From: Pseudorasbora parva | Taxonomy: Eukaryota > Chordata > Actinopteri > Cypriniformes > Gobionidae | DNA length: 64,000 nucleotides | Direction of reading: 5' to 3' | Assembly (NCBI RefSeq): GCF_024679245.1 | Contig: NC_090188.1 | Span: forward strand, 35,176,951-35,240,950 | In this document: positions 1 through 10,931 of the stretch, in pieces | Layout: each line of letters opens with the position of its first letter | How positions within the stretch are numbered: the first letter of the stretch is position 1 | Position numbers and translations under genes: made by a program | The notes under the pieces: model-generated | Told to the model about the DNA's origin: nothing | Databases searched by the model: none | The model's input: only the letters and a program-made list of their open reading frames with translations

Positions 1-298
1 ATATGATACTTCAGTTCAATGTTTGAGTGGTAGCTCACCGTAACAAGCATGACAGCATCGGTCGGGCACGCCTCCTTCAGCTCACGCCGACGAGCAAACG
101 CTGGTCACATGTTGATCCTCGTCCTCCCTTTAATCCCATCACTTTTTCGTTTCCTCTTATTGCTTTCCTCCAACAAAACCTTTTCTTTCTTATTTGTCTC
201 TGCTGCTTCGGACATGACTATATTATCCGACGAACAAAGTTGGGCTCGCACGCCCGAATGTAAGGAAGTGTGGGTGTTGGTGGAAGTGACGTATATGC
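1..298. other. Unassigned flank
   Basis: No convincing gene is visible; the short open frames overlap on both strands and have no recognisable motif. The last bases (299-306) form the left target duplication of the adjoining hAT element. Confidence 0.4.
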
Positions 299-306
299 CG
301 TAAAGC

Positions 307-1688
307 CACTGGCGTAGGAACCGGGGGGGACGTGTCCCCCTCAATATTGGAAAATGCTGCATGTGTCCCACCCAAAAATTATGTCCCTATACGCAGGGAC
401 AAAAACTGTAACATTTGGAACTTTATTTTGAAAGCGCAACAAAGAAGATATTCGGTTTTGCCAGTCAAACCCAGAGTGATTTCATGCTATGTTTGAATAA
501 TCACCATTCGCAAATCACCAGCTTCATAACGCACGCGCGTTGCTACGGTTACGCGCCTGGCCCGAAGTTAACTTCCAGTGTTTGTTTATCGGTCTGGCTG
601 TAGATAGTATGGAGCACTACTCAGTAGAAAAACACAGAGAGCACATGACACCAGCGCAAAAAAAAAGAGTGTGCGACCGACCAAAAAGCCTTGAATGCTT
701 CATAAATATCCAGTCTGACTGCATATGACATTGGCGTCTACTGTAATAGTATGGCTTTAAATGTCGAGAGAGCATTATTGTAGCGCGAAAGTACATTAAT
801 ATAGTGCGCGAGCGCGAATCTCTCTGCTCGCGCGCGGAATATAATGCGTGAGCGCAAATCTCTCTCTTCTCTGCTAGCGGAATGTAATGTGCGAGCGCCA
901 ATCTCCCTGCTCGTGCGCGAGAACTCTGCGTGCGCTCTCAGATACGCTGCTCTTGTTAGAATTTTCTCTGGGCTCACTCAGAGAATATGCCTGCACTTAA
1001 AACGTGTCCAGTGCAATCTCGAATCTCTCCTCTTCGCTTAAACTAAGCCTGTATGTGCACAGACTGTGTTCCGTGCGCTCGCAAGAAGAGAAATACTCTT
1101 CTTTACGGTTTCATTCTCTTTGCTCTCGGCATAAACGCCGTCGAAACGGCAACAACCAATCAGAAATAGGCTTCAACGACTGACCAATGAAAACGCGACA
1201 TTGTACATGAAATCTTATATTGAACCCCACATGGGTAATATATAATGTAATAATAGATAAGGGGGCAGAGTGCCCCAGTAAAATTATGCTATATCTAACT
1301 GCATCAAACAAAAATGCAACAGAATAAAACTAATTAAAAATACTGACTACTAAATTAATGAAATCCATTTTGTTGGAAAAATGTTATTGCAATTTGGGGG
1401 GTTACGAATCAAATATTTGCCTTTTAAAGTGCTACTTTCCTTTCTGCCTGCAATTACAGGAGGGGTTTGTACACTTTTATGTTTCCCAACTTCAATATTT
1501 ATGTAATAATAAACAGATGATTTAAACAGATGATAAACGGATGATTTTGTTTATTTATTTGCTGTTTGTGATTCTATACATTTTGTACCACGTCACTATA
1601 CTGTTACTATTATGGTGGTGGGATGGACGTTGATTCATAGTGGCGAAAATGTCCCCCCCCCAATGTCAAAGTCGCTCCTACGCCCCTG
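307..1688. mobile_element. Non-autonomous hAT element, 8-bp TSD
   Basis: The element is flanked by a perfect 8-bp duplication, CGTAAAGC, at 299-306 and 1689-1696. Its ends are inverted repeats: left CACTGGCGTAGGA, right (reverse complement) CAGGGGCGTAGGAGCG. An 8-bp duplication plus a CA(G)nGGCGTAG end is typical of hAT transposons. The 1.38-kb interior has no transposase-like frame, so it would have depended on an enzyme supplied in trans. Confidence 0.85.
800..915. repeat. Imperfect GC-rich tandem repeat inside the hAT
   Basis: Three imperfect units of roughly 42 bp, each carrying a GCGAGCGC-(A)ATCTCTCT core, start near 803, 843 and 886. Open frames on both strands here reflect the repeat and not a gene. 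Confidence 0.6.
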
Positions 1689-1696
1689 CGTAAAGC

Positions 1697-2277
1697 AGTC
1701 GAATTGTGTAGTTCTTTTTGTTCTCGGGTTACTACCCGAAACCCGAAGTTTAAAAGTACGATTAAAAACGATGCAGACCCCATCAGGCTATGGCAGACGT
1801 GTCATTCAACCTATTGTAAATCGATTTATCATCACAAGAGTCTTAAAAAATATATTATGAAGGTTGAAAAGTTACCTAGTGCTGCTTTAATTAGCTGGAC
1901 ATGGTCAATATAGATGCACATCCCTCAGTAAATAATAACAATAAATCAAACATTGCTTTAACATGCATAATATAAAACACATTAGCATCCTATGGCAAGC
2001 CATTTAGCTTTTATTTATTCACAATTTATGCATTTTTAATGTCAATAAATAAATGTTCACTATTTACAATATGAATTTTTGGTGTATGGAATTTGTAGTA
2101 ACAATGTCTTTTTGATATCAGGGATTACAATTCTTGATATCAACAATGATGTCATCACTCACAGAGATTCTTGATATCTGAATCACTAGTTTGTTAAACA
2201 TTACAAGAACCAAGCCATAGTATAAATAGTATTTTATTTGAAAATGTATAAAAGGAATTCTGGGGGAGAAAGTTTGA
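1697..2277. other. AT-rich non-coding stretch
   Basis: No gene seen. Around 2115-2190 the motif TTCTTGATATC and its complement recur, giving a small dyad of the kind found in degraded MITEs. Confidence 0.4.
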
Positions 2278-2324
2278 ATGGGTCTGTTGCTGCTTATAAA
2301 ATGTATCTATAATTTGCAAGTGCT

Positions 2325-2591
2325 ATGCTTAAGTTTGTACGTAGAGGAGATGCTGGATCATCTGCCAGTACAAGCACAGACCCAGATGATCCACATCCAG
2401 CCTCAGCCAGTACTAGCACAGACCCAGATGATCCACATCCAGCCTCAGCCAGCACTAGCACAGACCCAGATGATCCACATCCAGCCTCAGCCAGCACTAG
2501 CACAGACCCAGTACAGTCAGATTCACCAACAGTAAAGCCAACAGTAAAGCCAACAGTAAAGCCATCAACAGTAAAGCAAGTACTATCTTAA
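2325..2591 (+). CDS. Repeat-built 88-codon ORF, possible transposase leader exon
   Basis: The frame begins MLKFVRRGDAGSS and then runs through three and a half copies of a 14-residue unit (SASTSTDPDDPHPA), followed by TVKP repeats and a stop. A short basic start followed by a Ser/Thr/Pro/Asp-rich leader resembles the N-terminal exons of some hAT/BED-type transposase-derived proteins, but no catalytic or zinc-finger part follows. The open frame may simply be a 42-bp minisatellite, whose unit length is a multiple of three and so cannot shift the frame. Function unknown; reality as a gene doubtful. Confidence 0.25.
   Translation: MLKFVRRGDAGSSASTSTDPDDPHPASASTSTDPDDPHPASASTSTDPDDPHPASASTSTDPVQSDSPTVKPTVKPTVKPSTVKQVLS
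2364..2515. repeat. 42-bp minisatellite (3.6 copies) plus 12-bp repeat
   Basis: Units at 2364-2405, 2406-2447, 2448-2489 and a partial unit to 2515 are nearly identical. A 12-bp AACAGTAAAGCC repeat follows at about 2528-2577. Both periods are multiples of three. Confidence 0.9.
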
Positions 2592-3095
2592 GATTCTATA
2601 GAAAATACTCTTAACTACTCTTAGTTAAAAACCTGATAATTTAACTAATGTGCCAATCCCTTATGCTCCATTTACAAAAGGTAAACTTTTGACATGTACC
2701 CTAATTTGCCCTTCACGCCAAAGCAGTGGAAACTGTACCTGGATATTACAAGTTTAAGATATTATATTGACTGGTCAGGGACTTGGGAATTTTGGATTTA
2801 ATTTAATTTAATAAGGGTAGTGCCTATGGTTAATTCATGTTGTTCTTAGCGTTATTTTTTCTTTGCAAGTTAAACGCGGTTTGCAAACTTTAGTTGTGTT
2901 GTTCCACTTATTGTGGATCTATTGCTTTCCATAGCCAAAGTGTGGAAAAGGGGGTTTATTGTGCAGTTCGTTTGGGGAAATGCACGGTTCTTTGCATGCT
3001 TTTTTTCTTTTTTTCTGCAAAATCAGTCAAACGGTCAAATCATTGGATGCAGAAACCCCGTATTTCATTTTTCAATTTACCATGCTTAAATTAGT
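2592..3095. other. Upstream region of LINE, no gene seen
   Basis: AT-rich sequence that runs into the decayed LINE and may include part of its 5' UTR. It contains a T-rich run near 3000-3020. Confidence 0.35.
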
Positions 3096-3281
3096 ATGCA
3101 AGAGCTAAATATATGTAGTTGGAATGTAAGGGGATTGAATCCCGCTCCACGGGCACGGATGGCCCTCATCAACAATCAAGGAAAATTATTAAAAAGTGTA
3201 TAAAAGATTTAAACTGAGATATGGAGGCATTTTAATTCTAATAAGAGAGAATATTCATGTTTTTCAAATACCTACAATACT

Positions 3282-4052
3282 TATTCTAGGATTGACTACT
3301 TTTTAGTCTCTAGTACCATGCTGTCCAAAATAGGAAAATGCTGGTATGATAGCATGTTATTGTCTGACCACGCCCCTATTTCATTTACTATACAGTTAAG
3401 TAATTTGAGTCCTACACCATTTAGATTTAGACTCCAAACAAGTTGGCTCCGAAGCTTAAAGTTTATAGATTTTATAGGGAAAAAAATAGATTATTTTAGT
3501 ATCAATACAAATCAGACGAGGGCTTCGATAAGATGGGAAGCCTTTAAGGCTTATATAAGAGGGGAAATAATGAGTTTCACAAGGAGTAAATCCAAAGAAT
3601 ATTATATACAGCTAGGAAATCTTGATCAACACATCAAAGAAATAGAATTGCAACTTTTTGTAAATGATGACCCTGAGAAAAAGAAAAAGCTTCTTTCATT
3701 AAAAGCGCAATACAATAAACTGACTAGTAGTAAAATAGCGATAAACCTGATGTGGCTGAATCAGTCTTACTATGATCAGGGTGAGAAACCCGGTAAATTA
3801 TTAGCATGGAGAATAAAAAAGATACAATCAAATAGAGCTATAAATTCTATTTTACTAGATAATGGACAAACCTTGATTGATCCGATAGAAATGAATAATG
3901 CCTTTAAATCATATTATGAAAATCTATATAACTCTGAATCCTTAGACACCTCGGTTGACCAAAACAATTTTCTTGATGAAATTGAATTGTCCCAGCTGGC
4001 AGAAGATGTTAAACTAGATCTGGGGAAAACAACTTATCTATCGAAGAATTGA
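3282..4052 (+). pseudogene. LINE endonuclease C-terminus and linker (remnant)
   Basis: This reading segment holds the last endonuclease motifs (YSRIDYFLV, then LLSDHAPISF with the conserved Asp-His) followed by the linker that precedes reverse transcriptase. It is in the same frame as the N-terminal WNVRG segment at 3096-3190, but a stop and a deletion lie between them. The catalytic centre is therefore incomplete. The frame is lost near 4040, where the RT continues in another frame. Confidence 0.7.
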
Positions 4053-4864
4053 TGGAAGCAATACAAAATATGAATAGCGGAAAAGCACCTGGGCCTGATG
4101 GCTTGCCGCTAGAGATTTATAAAACATTTTCTCCTAAACTGCTGCCTCATCTACTTGAAGTGTTTAAAGAATCATATGAAACAGGAATACTGCCCCCTTC
4201 TTTAAGGTCTGCATTAATTACCCTTGCTTTAAAACCGGGCAAAATCCCAACAGATAGGGCATCCTATCGACCCATCTCACTGATGTCATGTGACACAAAA
4301 ATTCTATGCAAGGTTTTAGCAAGAAGAATTGAAACTCATATACCCAAATTGATCCTAGATGATCAAAATGGATTTGTTGCTGGTAGGCAAGCTTTTAATA
4401 ATACTGGTAGAGTTTTAAACATATTATATAAAAAACATAACGCCAAAGACCATTCAATCCTGTCCTTAGATGCTGAAAAGGCGTTTGACAGGATTGAATG
4501 GAGTTACCTATTTGAAACACTCAAAAGATATGGATTGGGAATAGAATATTTAAAACGGCTTAAACTACTGTACAATAACCCATTAGCCCAAGTTATAACA
4601 AACAGTAATATCTCAAAATTATTTAATTTGACTAGAGGCACTAGACAGGGATGCCCATTGTCCCCTTTGTTGTTTTTGTGTGCCATCGAACCCCTGGCTA
4701 TGATTATTAGAAAAGGTCTGGATATAAAAGGTGTGAAGATAGAAGAAAGGGAACATCGCATATCCCTATTCCCCGATGACATTTTTATTTCTAACCAATT
4801 TAAAGAACTCTATCCCTGCACTGGTCAATCTACTGGGAAAATTTGGAAGATTCTCTGGTTATAA
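4049..4864 (+). pseudogene. LINE reverse transcriptase domain (remnant, FPDD)
   Basis: Covers RT fingers and palm: the NSGKAPGPDGLP block, KPGK...YRPISL, QNGFVAGRQ, the first catalytic Asp in LSLDAEKAFD, and GTRQGCPLSPLLF. The catalytic box reads LFPDDIF, where active L1-type enzymes have F-A-D-D, so this copy has a substitution beside the Asp pair. The frame shifts just after this box, near 4790. Given the other lesions, the substitution is probably neutral decay. Confidence 0.75.
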
Positions 4865-5879
4865 AGTCAATAAAAATAAAAGTATCCTGTTATTACTAAA
4901 TGAACAGGAGAGGAAAACCTCTGTAGATTATACACAATTTAAGAATGCAACGGATGGTTTCACTTATTTAGGGATTAAAATAACACCTAATATAGAAGAT
5001 ATAGTCCCTTCAAATAATGACCCGCTATTAAAAAGAGTCATGGAATCTTTAGATAAATGGAGTGCAATGCCCATTTCCTTAATAGGACGTATAAGTGTAA
5101 TCAAAATGTCAGTCTTACCCAAATTTTTATACCTCTACCACTACCTGCTGCTTTCTTCTCCACGTTCACTAAAGCCTTTACAAGATTCATATGGAATAAT
5201 AGGCATCCTCGACTATGTTTATCCCTTCTCTACCTGCCATATGATCGAGGAGGGCTTCAAATACCAAATATAAAATTACACTACTGGGCGGCACAACTTC
5301 GAACAGCAATATTCTACTTTTCCGCAGCAGACCACCCTGCTTGGATTGATATTGAGAAAGATGAACTACCACTCCCTTTACAGTCATACATATACTCAGC
5401 ACAAATTAAAATACTTAAAAAGTCCACTCTTAACCCCTTTCTCAGAAATACTATATCAGTTTGGCATGAGGCCCATTCTTTTTTGGAGGAAACAATATCT
5501 ATCTCTCCCTTTTCACCAATATGGGGCAACAACGAATTTATGCCTGGAAGAAACGATATGGGGTTTAAAAAATGTATATGTAGGAGGTACACTCATGTCC
5601 TTCCAACAGTTGGTCACAAAATATACAATTCCGCAAAATAATTTCTTTAAATATCTTCAAATTAGGAGTTACATATATTCCAAAATTAAAACATATTCAG
5701 AACCCCAACTCTCTACTTTAGGAAAAATTGCACTGAATCATATGAATGATAGAGGAATACTTTCTATGTTTTATAAGACATTATTGTCTGGATCAAAGGA
5801 GAGCTCCCAGTCATACCTATCAGCATGGAAAAGAGATCTCCAGGTGGAGATCACTGTGGGGGAATGGGAGCACTCTTAG
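4776..5879 (+). pseudogene. LINE thumb/C-terminal region in several frames
   Basis: Three overlapping frames (4776-5273, 5057-5641, 5346-5879) carry successive parts of one ancestral C-terminal region. Examples are KFGRFSGYKVNKNKS, YLGIKI and SLIGRISVIKMSVLPKFLYL, which are usual just downstream of L1/Tx1 RT. At least two frameshifts are needed to read through. No intact product is possible. Confidence 0.65.
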
Positions 5880-6022
5880 CTCAAACCCAATCCATCAATA
5901 CTAAATGTAGATTACTACAATATAAATGGATGTTTAGGACATATATTACCCCAGTTAAACTCCATTGAATCAATTCTAACATACCAGACAATTGTATAAA
6001 ATGTAATGATGAAACTGGTACA

Positions 6023-6250
6023 TTGTTTCATTGTATGTGGCAGTGTAAAGAGTTACAGGTGTTCTGGAATGAGGTTTTGGATGGGATTTCTGAAATGACT
6101 GGAGAGAATATCCCTTTGGACCCTAAACTATGTTTGTTACATATATATCCTGGAAACGGCTCTGTTAATGCAAATATACGTAAGCTTATAGATTTTAGCT
6201 TATTACAGGCCTGTGAAAGCGTGTGTAAAAAGATTGTGGAAATACTTTAA
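6023..6250 (+). pseudogene. LINE C-terminal zinc-knuckle remnant
   Basis: Just upstream and in frame, CIKCNDETGTLFHCMWQC gives a Cys-x2-Cys-x8-His-x4-Cys pattern like the C-terminal knuckle of L1/Tx1 ORF2. It is followed by W-rich sequence and LQACESVCKK. The frame ends where Tc1 sequence begins. Confidence 0.6.
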
Positions 6251-7200
6251 AAACAATGTTCCAGGTCAATGGAACATGGGCCAATGTTCAAGGTCAAATT
6301 GCAAAAGTTTTGCAAATCTCATCATCTACAGTGCATAAAATCATCAAACGATTCAGAGAAACTGGAGAAATCTGGACAAGGCCGAAGAACTGTAGTGGAT
6401 GCCCGTGGTCTTCAGGCCCTCAGACAGTAATGCATCACTCATTGCCCTGATTGTGTCAATGACATTACTAAATGGGCCCAGGAATACTTCCAGAAACCAC
6501 TGTCAGTAAACACAGTCTGCAAAATATCTGCAGATGCCAACTAAAGCTCTATCATGCAAAAAGTAAGCCATATGTGAACATGGTCCAGAAGCGGCATCAT
6601 GTCCTGTGGGCCAAGACTCATTTAAAACGAACTATTTCAAAGTGGAAAAATGTTCTATGGTCAGATGAGTCCAAATTTGACATTCTTGTAGGTAATCACA
6701 AACATACACATACTACAGCTATTACAACAGCATGGCTTCGTCGTAGAAGAGTCTGGGTGCTGAATTGGCCTAATCTTTCACCTGTAGAAACCTTTTGGTG
6801 CATAAGTATACAAAAAAATATGTCAAAGACGACCATAAACTTGAGTAGCTGGACACCTATATCAGGCAAGAATGGACCCAAATTCCAACACCAACACTCC
6901 AGAAACTCATAACCTTGATGCCCAGACAACTCCAAACTGTTTTGAAAGGAAGGGGAGATGCTACACATGCCCCCGTCTAAACTTTTATGAGACCTGTAGC
7001 AGGCATCATATTTGAAATGAGCTCAATTAGTTTACAAAAATGTAATGTTTCTTTGTTTAAACATTGATGTTATCTATATTCTAAGGTGAAAATAATAATT
7101 GGCTCATGTGATTTGAAAGTCTTTTAGTTTTCATTTTATTAAAATAAAAAAATAAAAACATCCCAACATTTCCAGAATTTGTTTTGTAAATAAATATAAG
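6251..7200 (+). mobile_element. Decayed Tc1/mariner copy
   Basis: A plus-strand Tc1 transposase remnant followed by about 200 bp of AT-rich 3' sequence ending in AACATCCCAACATTTCC-like terminal sequence. It abuts the 3' side of the LINE, so it probably inserted into it. Clean TA-flanked ends were not found. Confidence 0.65.
6256..6912 (+). pseudogene. Tc1 transposase remnant
   Basis: The first segment (6256-6450) is the helix-turn-helix DNA-binding part, with GQIAKVLQISSSTVHKIIKRFRETGE. The second (6472-6912) carries [20 protein letters not shown] and the first catalytic Asp in [11 protein letters not shown]. It then jumps directly to a C-terminal [22 protein letters not shown] segment. The middle of the catalytic domain, including the second Asp box, is deleted, and a frameshift separates the two halves. 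The third acidic residue is kept (PVETFW). Inactive. Confidence 0.7.
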
Positions 7201-7244
7201 CCTAATTAACTTAAACACCAGTGAACAACAATGATAGTATCAAT

Positions 7245-9067
7245 CAGGGACGTGCACAGGATTTTTGAGGGGCAGTTGCTCTGACCTAAAAAAGGGCACC
7301 CCCCCCCCCCCCCCCATCATCTGTCCACTTACATATTATTGTTATTGCCATTATCATTATTATTTCAATGCCCCCTAGTGGTATTTATGTTCTGCTCAGG
7401 AAAAATATAATAGGTGGGGCTATTTTTTTGCAGTGGGGTCTGGGGGTTTCTCCCCCAAGAATTTTTTTTTATTTCGTAGATGTGATTTCCTGCATTATGG
7501 TGCGTTTGAGGCCATTTCCCTTGCCTATACCAATAAAGAACTCAAACCAGTCAATATCAATAGTCTAATAAAAAAAGACAATATTAATTTAACTGCCATC
7601 AACAGTTTATGATCGTCCGTTTGTTATACCTTTCCGACAACGTTAAGTCTCACTCGACAACCGCGACAATCTCCTTCAAGTGCCGCTCATGCAGGCTCAG
7701 CCAGGGCGGTTAGAAGGATTTTGGGGACCCCAAGCAAAATGGACATGGCTAACCTTCTACAGATAAACGGTTAATGATTAAAAAAAAATTGTAAAATTTT
7801 AAGAAACCATTTTTAAAACATCTATAAACATTACATAGATAGACAGACCAAATATTCCTAACACTTTGTTAAGGGTTACTAGTTGGTTTGCAAACTGTCT
7901 ATAAACATTATCTGGATGGTTATTATAAAGTTGCAACAGATGACTAATACCTTGTTAAATATTTAATAAACAGTAACAGTAAAACATGTGGGTTGTCCTG
8001 ATACTTTACTTCAAAATGCAACAGTGTAAAAATTTCCACACAGAATAAAGTAACTTTTCAAGATCCATTGGTAACTTATAAAAATAATATCATATTTGCA
8101 TAAACTTATTAGTATATCCCGACTCTAGCACATTAAGATAACTTATGGAAAAAAATCATGTTCCTCTGCCTCTTTCTGGTTAAATAATGTTTATAATAAT
8201 AATTAATGCTATATTAACTATTCCAGGTTATTTATGCATAGCATAAAAATAGTTAGTAGCCTATAGCATGCTATGCCACTTTCATCAAAACCTATTACAA
8301 AGCTATAGCAATTTTAGGTCATTAAATACGATAAACAGTTATTCTGGAACAGATCTGCGTCTTCCTTATCCCGTTAAAAAACATATTACAATGTAACCAT
8401 ATTCCGTCCGTTTGGAAAAAAAGTTGCACTTACTGTTCGTTACAAGCAGCATTTGCCATCAGACAGGTAACGTTAGCTAACATAAACATATTTTTGCTAG
8501 CCTACCTGCTGCAAAATTACCCCATTTTTGTACAAATAGAGTTATTTTATATAGTGTAATTTATCACTTACCACTATCTTGTGTTTTCTCTTTTTTCTTT
8601 TCTGGATTCCTAAAGCATAATTCCGCTTCATGAGGAGGTTTTGTATTTGCCGGCAGCAGAGATCGCGTGGTTGGGTGGCTGCTGTCAGCGACGACTGAGA
8701 GGGCCCCCTTGAGGGGGATTCCGATAACAGTGTCATTGCACTTTACTGCATTGACTATGAAAGGGGCTCTCAAGCAGTTTGTCGTTGCATTTTATTCTTA
8801 ACCTGTCGTTGTCTTGAGGCCCCAGGCCAGCTCGGGGCCCCAAGCAATTGCTTGACTTTCACTTTCGGACGGGTACCCGAATATGGAAGTGAATGAGGCT
8901 TTGCGAATTTTTTATTTTTTTTTATATCTAGGTCTACGTGAAATTCTGCATCCATTGTACGATTTTTTTATTTTATTTTTTTCCACCTCGGAAGGGCAAC
9001 GTGAGTCGAGAAGGGCATATGGGCAGTTGCCCGGGCAACCTGAGCAACCCCCCTGTGCACGTCCCTG
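7245..9067. mobile_element. Non-autonomous hAT element, 8-bp TSD
   Basis: Perfect 8-bp duplication GTATCAAT at 7237-7244 and 9068-9075. The ends are inverted: left CAGGGACGTGCACAGG, right (reverse complement) CAGGGACGTGCACAGGGG. The 1.8-kb interior has no convincing gene; it includes a C-run at about 7299-7315 and AT-rich spacer. Assignment to hAT rests on the duplication length and the CAGGG terminus. Confidence 0.85.
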
Positions 9068-9647
9068 GTATCAATGATAATGTGCAAGTGTTTAGAGTAA
9101 GGGCAGTGTAGGGGGGTAGAATGAAACGGCATTGATAAACACTAAAAAGTGATTATGCGTCTTCATAGCACGCCAAAATGGCATACGAATTGGCGTGTCA
9201 TACATACACCATTTCATGAGATCAGTCTGGTTAACTGCAGACATTAGCTTCATTACATCCTTTAGGTTGTTTAAACAATCCTTATGTTCCTATTTTAAGG
9301 TACATGTATTTGCCTGTTAAAGGGGGGGTGAAATGCTGTTTCATGCATACTGAGCTTTTTACACTGTTAAAGACTTGGATTCCCATCCTAAACATAGACA
9401 AAGTTTCAAAAACTAATGTTGGAGGTTTGATGGAGTATTTCTGTGTTAAAAATACTCCTTCCGGTTTCTCATAAGTTTCGGAGAGTTTTTTTCGAGTATG
9501 GGTCGACTTGACGTTAATAGAACAGAAGGTCCTTGTATGGGCCGTACGGGCTCTTCTCCCGGTAGGGTGCGCGCGCGCGTGATTAGAGCGAGAGAGGAAA
9601 TGCACGGCCGTAAACACTGCTCTCAGCTGCAGAGCCAGTCGTCCGTG

Positions 9648-10268
9648 AACACTAAGTAAGGGATAATGTACACCCAGCCGGTTGTTATCGCAGAATAAAC
9701 CCCGACAGAGTGATCTTCCGCGAAGAAAAACAGTTCCAACCTGCTTTAAGCCTTTATCTATTGCTGCTAAATGTTGAAAATGAATGCTGAAAGGGTTAGT
9801 TCACCCAAAAATGAAACCAAGTCTATGATTTACTCACCCTCAAGTCATTATAGGTGTATATGACATTCTTCTTTCAGACAAATACAGTTATATTTAAAAA
9901 GTCCAGGCTAACGTTAATCCAAGCAGTAGCCTAGTTGTAGTTGTGTTTGAAGTCCATAAAAATGCAGCTGTCCGTCAAATAACGTACTCCACACGACTCC
10001 GATGGGTTAATAGAGCCTTCTGATTCCAATCGATGCGTTTGTGTAAGAAAAATATCTATATTAAAAACATTATAAAGGAAACCTGCCTTGAAGTCTTCCA
10101 TTGTAACCCACGGCTGTTTAAGCCACAAGATGGCACCAGGGTTAAGCACAGAAGTAGTACCGGTCAAGTAACTCGTAGTACCCGTATGAGCGGGTGTTAT
10201 CTGGAAATAACGTACCGCTGGAATGCGCGATTGACCAATCAGAATCAAGTACTTCACAGAGCCGTGTA
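9648..10268. mobile_element. Insert within copy A (unclassified MITE)
   Basis: Copy C (47178-48117) runs directly from GTCCGTGAACACT to the equivalent of GGTTATAGTCC, whereas copy A has about 620 extra bases here. The insert includes a GGGTTAGTTCACCC-type segment near 9790. It has a flanking TAA on each side, compatible with a 3-bp duplication, but its ends are not clear inverted repeats. The open frames within it show no known motif. Confidence 0.5.
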
Positions 10269-10309
10269 ATAATGTTGGTTATAGTCCGCGCCGCGCTCCA
10301 CTTCATTCC

Positions 10310-10510
10310 TTCACTTTGACATTAAGCGACTTCAACGCTTCAGCACAGCATTCCGGGAAGGCAGCGCTGCATTTGAACCGATTTGAACGCAGAAATGCTT
10401 CAGTCGCATCGCAAAGTGGATCTCCACACTCCAAGAAGTGTGTGTTTTGACGGAGCCATCCCAGCAATAAAGGTTCTGTCCTGCTTTGGAAGCAGCCGGT
10501 GAGTGAAACT
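10310..10510 (+). pseudogene. Degraded THAP exon of copy A
   Basis: Near 10453-10500 the sequence reads DGAIPAIKV followed by a GTGAGT donor. It is homologous to the GAVPAIKV box at the end of the THAP exon in the 41357 copy. The zinc-binding part upstream is not recoverable in this copy. Confidence 0.4.
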
Positions 10511-10761
10511 GCTTCAAATGTCTCTGCTGTTGCTTATCGTCGCGTATGTAAACATTAGTAAACGACACGATCGCGTGCTTCATCATTCAAATGCGTTAAC
10601 GGACTTCATTGCTGTTCGAACGTTACACTACTCTGACGTGCAAAACCGTTTTGCTTGCTACTAAGGTTTGGTCGCATACAATAGTCCATAAACCGAATCA
10701 TGTCCTCATAAACTGAGAGTAAATACACAAATATTGAAAGGCAACTAAATACAGTACATAC

Positions 10762-10889
10762 CACAGAGACGGAGGTCCTGCTGTTGCTGTTTCTATTTCA
10801 GCCTCCGAATTAGATTCTGGATCATATCTATTAGCTGAGATCGATAGCAAGGGTTTCTCCACGCTTGAGGACGTCACCGCTTTGCGCAT
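10762..10889 (-). pseudogene. Small conserved exon (MRKAVTSSSVEKP...YDPES) of copy A
   Basis: Reading inward from the right end, the frame starts MRKAVTSSSVEKPLLSI and contains RYDPESNSEAE. It is followed by a GTATGT donor (minus strand, 10761-10756). The same exon with the same donor is open in copy C (47375-47502), and a related YDPESDPEAE segment lies in copy B. The acidic YDPES-type leader resembles N-termini of several fish transposon-derived proteins. No downstream exon is present. Confidence 0.4.
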
Positions 10890-10931
10890 TCGTCATTCTT
10901 TAGCGCCGCCCACACGATACGCCTCCAGGCG

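Larger units (their letters stand above)
3096..6250 (+). mobile_element. Decayed L1/Tx1-type non-LTR retrotransposon
   Basis: A single LINE on the plus strand can be followed through broken frames. It begins with the endonuclease start (ELNICSWNVRGLNP at about 3099), passes through SRIDYF and SDHAPISF, the reverse transcriptase (KAPGPDGLP, QNGFVAGRQ, LDAEKAFDRIEW, GTRQGCPLSPLLF) and ends in a C-terminal zinc knuckle (CIKC...HCMWQC, near 6000-6045). Motif wording (CPLSPLLF, L-F-x-DD) fits the L1/Tx1 group. Most of the endonuclease is deleted between about 3190 and 3250, and at least four frameshifts separate the later segments. The 3' end is lost where a Tc1 sequence begins. Confidence 0.8.

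Noticed and set aside
27..371. Three overlapping frames at the left edge
   Set aside because: They compete on both strands, have no known motif, and two run into or through the hAT boundary.
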